A stretch of DNA of 64,000 nt from Antedon mediterranea (taxonomy: Eukaryota > Echinodermata > Crinoidea > Comatulida > Antedonidae), in contig NC_092678.1 of the NCBI RefSeq assembly GCF_964355755.1, forward strand, positions 2,627,922-2,691,921, read 5' to 3'. The notes beneath the pieces are model-generated. The model searched no databases. It saw only the letters and a program-made list of their open reading frames with translations, and was not told the origin of the DNA. The position numbers were made by a program, and so were the translations under genes. Positions 57,736 through 64,000 of this stretch are shown piece by piece; the stretch's first letter is position 1, and each line of letters begins with the position of its first letter.

Positions 57736-58535
57736 ATGCACACTCTAGTACCACCATGCCCCAACACCATTTATTTATAGTTCAAAAAAAATTATTTAAT
57801 GATGTAATCATGCTAGCAGTGATTCAAGCTGCGTGTAAAGGTTAGTAAAATCGAGCAAAAAAAAAATATATATAGTTAAAACTATATAGTAAAGACTAGG
57901 CTTAGTGATCTGCAAAAACCATCTGCTAATGTTATTGTTTTTGTCATGCTTGACTGCCTTGTATGCTTTAAGCACATGCTTACATTGAGGGCTAGCTTAA
58001 GTGATATATCTTGAATACTATTATGTTGTATTCATAACATACATTTGCTTTATTCCATGTAACAAATCTATTTTAGTTTGGGGCTCACATGTATTGGTAA
58101 AACTACCTTTGTAAATCTCTTAATTAAATATTACCTGTAAATTGGACCCCAGGAATGTTTTGTATACCAAACTATAAAGACTGTATTATCAAATTCCAGA
58201 TTCTGTTCCTTTATAATATTCACGATACAAAAGAGGGGCTATTTTTAAAATTCTTGAATAAAAAATTTTCTACCCCAGCAAACATGTGTTCATAAAAACA
58301 CACACAGACCGAACCCAATGTGAGAAGTGCTATAGTACTGTGTAATGGGGCGTAAGAATCTTCTGATTGGCGTGTGGTTTTTAGTATCACACCTCTGTAT
58401 TGCTAAGATCTGGAATAATTTCCACAGCTTGAGGTTCTATCAATTCAAATTCATAATATTAAAAGGTACTTTTACCTACTAAAGATATGTTTTGTTGTGA
58501 CACAATTACGAATTACCCTACCTAGTCCCTTGCTA

Positions 58536-58716
58536 AAGCGTGGTTCCCACTAGAACGTAACGCAAGGACGTAAACTCAACGCAAGCGTTTTAACCAATGA
58601 CAAGCGAAGTTATAGACAGTTAGCAATCACAAGCGAATAAGCCATCGCTTGTGATTGGTCAATTCAGTTGCGTTGCGTTACGTCCTTGCGTTGCGCCGCT
58701 AGTGGGAACCACGCTT
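58536..58716. mobile_element. ~181-bp palindromic MITE, isolated copy
   Basis: Bounded by AAGCGTGGTTCCCACTAG and CTAGTGGGAACCACGCTT, with the same interior as the 23.3-24.4 kb copies. It is complete and lies outside the duplicated blocks. Confidence 0.88.
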
Positions 58717-61700
58717 TAAGGAGAAACATGTACATGTAAAAATTTATATTATTATTTTATCACATTACGGTACCTGTAAATTGTAATGTAATAGTTCAAT
58801 AATGCTATACTGTACTGTACAGTTGAGTATAGCTATTCAATGCTACTGTATGACCAATCACCCGCTCCTTAGGTTTTTACTGTATGCAGTACACTATACA
58901 ATCAACAATTAACTTAAAATCCCTTGAGTCTGGTTTGCTACTGTAATTCAAATTCTAATATTTCAACTTCTTCTTTATCCTTGATGTCGTCGGTCTTAAA
59001 CATTTCTTGAGGTACATTAGTCAAGACAGCTGATTATGTCTTGCTTGTTCAGGCGTAGCATCAAAGCAATCAAAATAACATGTGACTTCTTATTGCATGA
59101 AAATGTCTATTAAATGAGTCACATTGCATGTGCATATTTTACCTATATTGCAGAAAAATAATACAGTAGTAATATTGAATAGTCTTGTTCAATTCAAGGT
59201 AATTCATTCAGCACTGAACAGTACATGTAGATACCATCTTGTTAAATCGTTGCACTGAAAAATGCAATTTACTCCACAATGAAAATTATACATCAAATAA
59301 TATACCCCTTGTTTGGTAGTGTTTACCTTTATTTCCTATTAGTACCACCAGTAGGCCTAGAGTCCATTGCTTCATTTTAAATTAGATGCCTCCTTTGCTA
59401 TTGCTCAACCCCCCAGGGTTAATTGTTGTGGTCGTGAACCTACTAGCAATGCCATTTTATGGTAAAGTCATCATGTTGTTTACTCAATATTGGTTAATGG
59501 TAGTTTACTTTAGAGTGAATTCTGTGCCTACAAACAAGCATTCTAAAATTCTTATTAAGTGATTCATACAGTACAGTAGATAAAGATGGTTCACATTAAC
59601 TTATATCCAGTAAACTAAATCAAAATCGTTGGGTTTAATGCACTGTCTTTATGTTTTTTGGTGGCGCCATTCTTTTTCGAAACCATTGAATGTGGATCAA
59701 CATTCCTCGTCTGTACCCAACAAGTTACCATGTTTTATTTCTTTGTTCATGTCTGATTTGTCAGCGTACATAGATTATGCAAATCTTGTAATTTGCATAA
59801 TTGATCACTTTATCAAATTAAAAATTTAATTATTGGTTTGTGCATGTTACGGACTAACCACCATTAATTTTCTTAGCAATTAGGTTCCAAGATCTTTCTG
59901 TCTGCATGATTAGAGCTGTTGAAAATATTTAATTTTGATTATTAAATGTGTTGGCGTACAGTATGATATTAATAATGGTTCAGGGTACTGATAATGTTGA
60001 ATGTAATTTTTCTTTCACATGATGTTAGTACACTACCCGAAAAGTTGGCATTTTGGTAGGCCCAAACCGATAATAAAATAAATATATTCTGTAGTTTAGT
60101 GAGACTAGAAAGAACTTACAGAATGGACCATTTTCTAGCAAAGCTATTTGGTTTTCTCCATTTTGCCGTTGGTAAATTCAAGTGGTTATCGATCAGGTTG
60201 TACTGTTCCCTCTTCTTTTGATATCAGCCTATTAATATTCTAAAGGCTCCTCAGTTTAGCAAATATACAATTAAATGAAAATTGGTATGTTTTTTTGGAC
60301 GCAAATAAAATGGGTGTTTCATTGGTGAAAATCAATTTAAAATAACAGTACATACTGTAGTGTATGTATCGTGTTTATAAACGTTGAAAAAGTCCTTTCC
60401 ATAGTTTGAACCTAGGGTCTTAAGATTTGAAGGCAATCATTATAAATGAGCTGTAACACTTAATAAATAACTAAATGAAGCCTTGAAATCATAACCAACC
60501 TTTGCTTAGTAAAATCAATACTCACAATGCATAATGAATGAATCCATTCCACATTTTGTGCATAGCGGAAAATGATTTGGACTATAAGATAATTCTGAAG
60601 AGAACAAGGATTCCCATAGGAATATGACGATGCTTCTTAACGGAATTATAATGCTAACCAGTCACGAAAATGTCGTTAAGTTTATTACAAACATGTTTAA
60701 AAATATCATTCTTGTTATGATGTGAGTTGTGTTGATAGCTTCAGTATGTCTTTAGCCAATCATTGCTTTATCCTGCTATGAGAGTGAATCTTTGGATTTT
60801 ATATATTATTTTTTTTTTGGCAAATTTTTAATTAAAATGATTTTAACCGGAGATAAAGTATTGAATTATTGTTGTGGTACAACATTTCCCGCCCCTCTCC
60901 CTACCTCCCTGTTTAGGAATGGTTGGTAGATGAAAGAAGGATTCGGTATTTAAAGATTAATCTGCGAGTAGCATGGCTAGTAACCATATACCGTTCCGTT
61001 AATTATCCGGATTGTATTTTGTCAAGTTTAATCCAAAAGGAAGGTTTGCTATTCATGAAACAGGACTGTTAAACCTAGGTCCGTTATTCAAATTCTGATT
61101 TAGAGTTCATAGTAAGCGTTTGTACTTTATGTTGTTCTGGAAGGAGGACACTACTGTATGGATGGAGGTTGAGATCCAAGTAGGAGCACCAAAGGCCATT
61201 TGAATCTGTCACAGAGCTTGCACCTGTGCAGTGGAGCAGAAACTTCAGCATTCAGATCCCATGAGTCAGCCAGCTTTTAAAACTGTTTTGAATAGTGTTT
61301 TCTTGAGCATCAATTAAAACAAACAAGATTATTAACTGGCTGTTTAGTGTTAACATGTGGCCTACATCGTTGATTGCCATTGGTCAATTTCGCACTTTGA
61401 TAGTGTACTTTGAGATCTTGAAATTATAGATATTTGATTTTGCTCTGTTTACATGTGTTTTCATGAGTGCTTCCAAAGTCTACCAATAATCACAGGATTT
61501 TCCCGATATTTCAAGTGAACTGCCGCCTCTTGCTAAATGTTAAATTTCTCATAATTATTTTAGAAAAAAAGAAAACCGATTGCATAAATAAACTTATCAT
61601 TCCATTCAGTCTCTGTTTTATTAGTATTTACACTCAATCCTTGTATTGCCTAAAGATGGAATATGTGATGCGAACGCACGATGCATGACTGCAAATGCTA

Positions 61701-64000
61701 CGACGCTTGCACTGCCTAGCATACCCATTGTTTATTGTACTGTAGATTGTAATACCAGATATTTCTTTTTATAGTGCCCTCTATGTTTGGTTGTGTGTTT
61801 ATCCAAAAATATACAGTAGTACTGTACCCTCTATGGTTCAGCCATTTGTTCCAAGGTGGGTCTTCTGGAGTATTGACTCATAGTATGGGTTAATACAGAT
61901 TCTTTCAAAGATTACATCTGGTTTTTATGTACAGACCAATTAGAACTATAATTATCTTGTTCTCCTTGAAATATAAACAATTTACAGGTCCATTTAGGAA
62001 GTAGATTATTTAAGGATTAAACTTAATCCAAAAGGATTAAATATTGTATAAAATGTTTAATCTATTTGAATCAAGTAGGATTAAGTGCTGAAGTAGGTGT
62101 TTTTTCTTGCTTCTGTTACCAATACCTCAAGTTTTAGATTTTGTTCAATGTAACTTTTTTGTTGTTGGCAATGATACCTGGTGAGAATATTGCCTTCCGG
62201 AGATGCCCAAATGGATTTTAAGAGGCCAAGGCGTGTAAGTATCGCCCCATCATGCTGGTTTATGGTCCTAAAGATTAGTGCAACCAAATACCCATTGCAA
62301 AGCGCAAGTGTAAATAGGGTATAAGTAATTGGCTTCATATTGTATATTTTTCCAAGTGACTCAAAATAGTTTAATTTATTTCCATTGTTCTACAGTACAT
62401 GTTCCACCTTTGTTTGACGGCAATGCATAACTACAGAAGCCATGTTTAAGGGTTGATTCAAAGACTGTACCATTTATGGAAAGGGAATTAGACTTTTCTA
62501 TTGAAGAGAATTAGGTTATTGTCAGTTTATCCAGGTACACACAGAACTACCAAAATACAGTATTACGGAAAGAAATTAAATGAATAATTACTCAGTTGGA
62601 ATTAAATTTATCTTCACTATTATAATGTTAAGTAAGCATGTAATTATTCTTTTTATTGGGCTTAAAATACAAAGACTGTTTGTTATCAAACGTAATTGTA
62701 CAAGTCCAACAAAAGATAGTCTCATTATTTAAATTGGTGTTAGCACCTTAGTGCGACTTGATTTTAGAAGATGTAATTCTACAGCTGGAGTTAAGTTGGA
62801 CCTAACACAATACACTACTGTGTTTATTTGTTCATTTTCTGCTTGAAGGAATTGATTTAATGAAAAAGATTGTATTATTTGTAGTATCTGAGGAAGACTT
62901 AGCAGCTACTTATGCAGTAGGTGAATGTACTGTTGAGGGTTCACTTAGATGACCTAAAGGAACTCCACAAAACTAGAATTATCCTAATGTCCAAAAGGAC
63001 CCTTGAAGTTTTATCCTCTATTATGGTACAATAATAAATGCTGTCAACACAATGTTTAAAAGCTAAGTGAAGTTATAGAGTGTAGTAAAAGAAAAACACT
63101 TTTTATTTTGTACTGTATAGAATCAAAGAATTTTTAAATTAAATTTAATTATGCTTAAATTTTGATGGGTAATGAATAAAACTATATGGCCCTTAATTTG
63201 TAGCAATTACTGTACTAATAAAATGTAAACTTGTTAACGCCCTCTATTTTGTTTAAACATAAAATAACTATATTTTGGTACGTCAGTACTGTAAAACATT
63301 TACTTTAAAAAAATGTATGTGCTGTTTGTAGTTTAAGGTGTAGGCGATTATACAATTAGGCGATAAATTGAAATCCACAACAGCAGCGTAAATTGTAAAA
63401 TTAAATGCATAAATGTTATTGATGCTACTGTATAGCTAAATTAGTTGGCAGAACATTGTTGTTATTAACCCTGTTCTCAGTCAGTAGTCTTGAAGTCTTT
63501 ACGGGTCAAACTACTTCTTTCTTCAAATGTCAATAGTGCCTTAACCTTTTGTTAATATTAATAAAAATTGGTTGCCAGAATATTGTTATATTTATCCGCC
63601 CTATTTTCCAGAATTTGACTTGTATCAATTCTCAAGAGTTGACTTGACCCTTGATGACTTTGGCAAGTGTTTACATTATATAAAGCCTTCATGCATAAAG
63701 TATACTCTTTGCTTATTTTAAGGTAAATAACTGTCCTGACTATCACAGTTAAAATGAGTTTATTCTTAATCCCAATGACCCACACTAAATACTGGTGGTA
63801 TATAGTAGTCATGCTAGAAATAAATGAATGAAACTTCTTCATTCACTGTGTTGGGCACCAATATGATAAAGGATGAGTAGGGAATAGCATGGGGTGTTGG
63901 TATTAATGGGAGATAGATCTACGCTTTTTATACTGTACAGTGTACATAGGACAGTTTTTAGGTTTTTCTAACTCATCTTACTGTAATAAAACACACTACA

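Larger units (their letters stand above)
56324..64000. other. AT-rich gene-less right flank
   Basis: No convincing coding exon was found on either strand. Short frames (59,629-59,829 plus; 61,467-61,688 plus; 62,081-62,338 minus; 63,558-63,842 minus) have no recognisable motif or splice context. The region may be a long intron or an intergenic spacer. Confidence 0.5.

Noticed and set aside
62081-62338. 85-codon minus-strand frame in the right flank
   Set aside because: No recognisable domain, no splice or promoter context, and a length expected by chance.
63558-63842. 94-codon minus-strand frame near the right edge
   Set aside because: No motif or context; AT-rich chance frame.

Overview
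The window looks like nuclear DNA from an invertebrate deuterostome, most likely an echinoderm. It is AT-rich, has spliced genes with GT..AG introns, is dense in decayed retroelements, MITEs and minisatellites, and carries many AGGCCTA-type motifs. The echinoderm call is an inference from general sequence character; no marker gene proves it.

The dominant structure is a direct segmental duplication. Copy A runs from the left edge to about 19,663 and copy B from about 36,060 to about 56,323, at an offset of about 36.65-36.92 kb that drifts through small indels. Each copy holds, in order: an array of ~893-bp tandem repeats; a block of ~200-bp protein-like tandem repeats; a LINE tail remnant; 48-bp and 70-bp tandem repeats; a 6-kb cluster of broken, shuffled exons derived from the transcription elongation factor SPT6 (SUPT6H), interspersed with an IPT/TIG-like exon; a decayed unrecognised minus-strand protein; and an apparently intact four-exon EFCAB10 gene (134 aa) with a CCAAT-box promoter, a foldback MITE in intron 3 and a minisatellite in its 3' UTR. 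The two EFCAB10 proteins differ at one residue (E2 in A, D2 in B). They are the best supported genes here.

The spacer between the copies (19.66-36.06 kb) is different DNA. It contains two minus-strand non-LTR retrotransposon tails, an orphan exon of a DDX20/Gemin3-like DEAD-box helicase, a tRNA-derived SINE, a nested cluster of ~181-bp palindromic MITEs, and a predicted two-exon gene (25,031-27,855) for a 277-aa Pro/Arg/His-rich protein I do not recognise. That gene is driven from a region with five CCAAT boxes and followed by an inverted cluster of broken relatives (28.8-30.6 kb). Next come a decayed minus-strand ORF region, a ~1.9-kb Foldback-like element with ~300-bp inverted arms around minisatellite arrays, and 27-bp and 36-bp minisatellites embedded in a diverged version of the 893-bp repeat.

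From 56.3 kb to the end the sequence is AT-rich and almost featureless apart from one MITE and a possible untranslated first exon near 57 kb. The most unusual items are the SPT6 exon-shuffled array (a chimeric open exon kept identical at protein level in both copies), the unrecognised Pro/Arg/His-rich gene with its inverted relatives, and the Foldback-like element.
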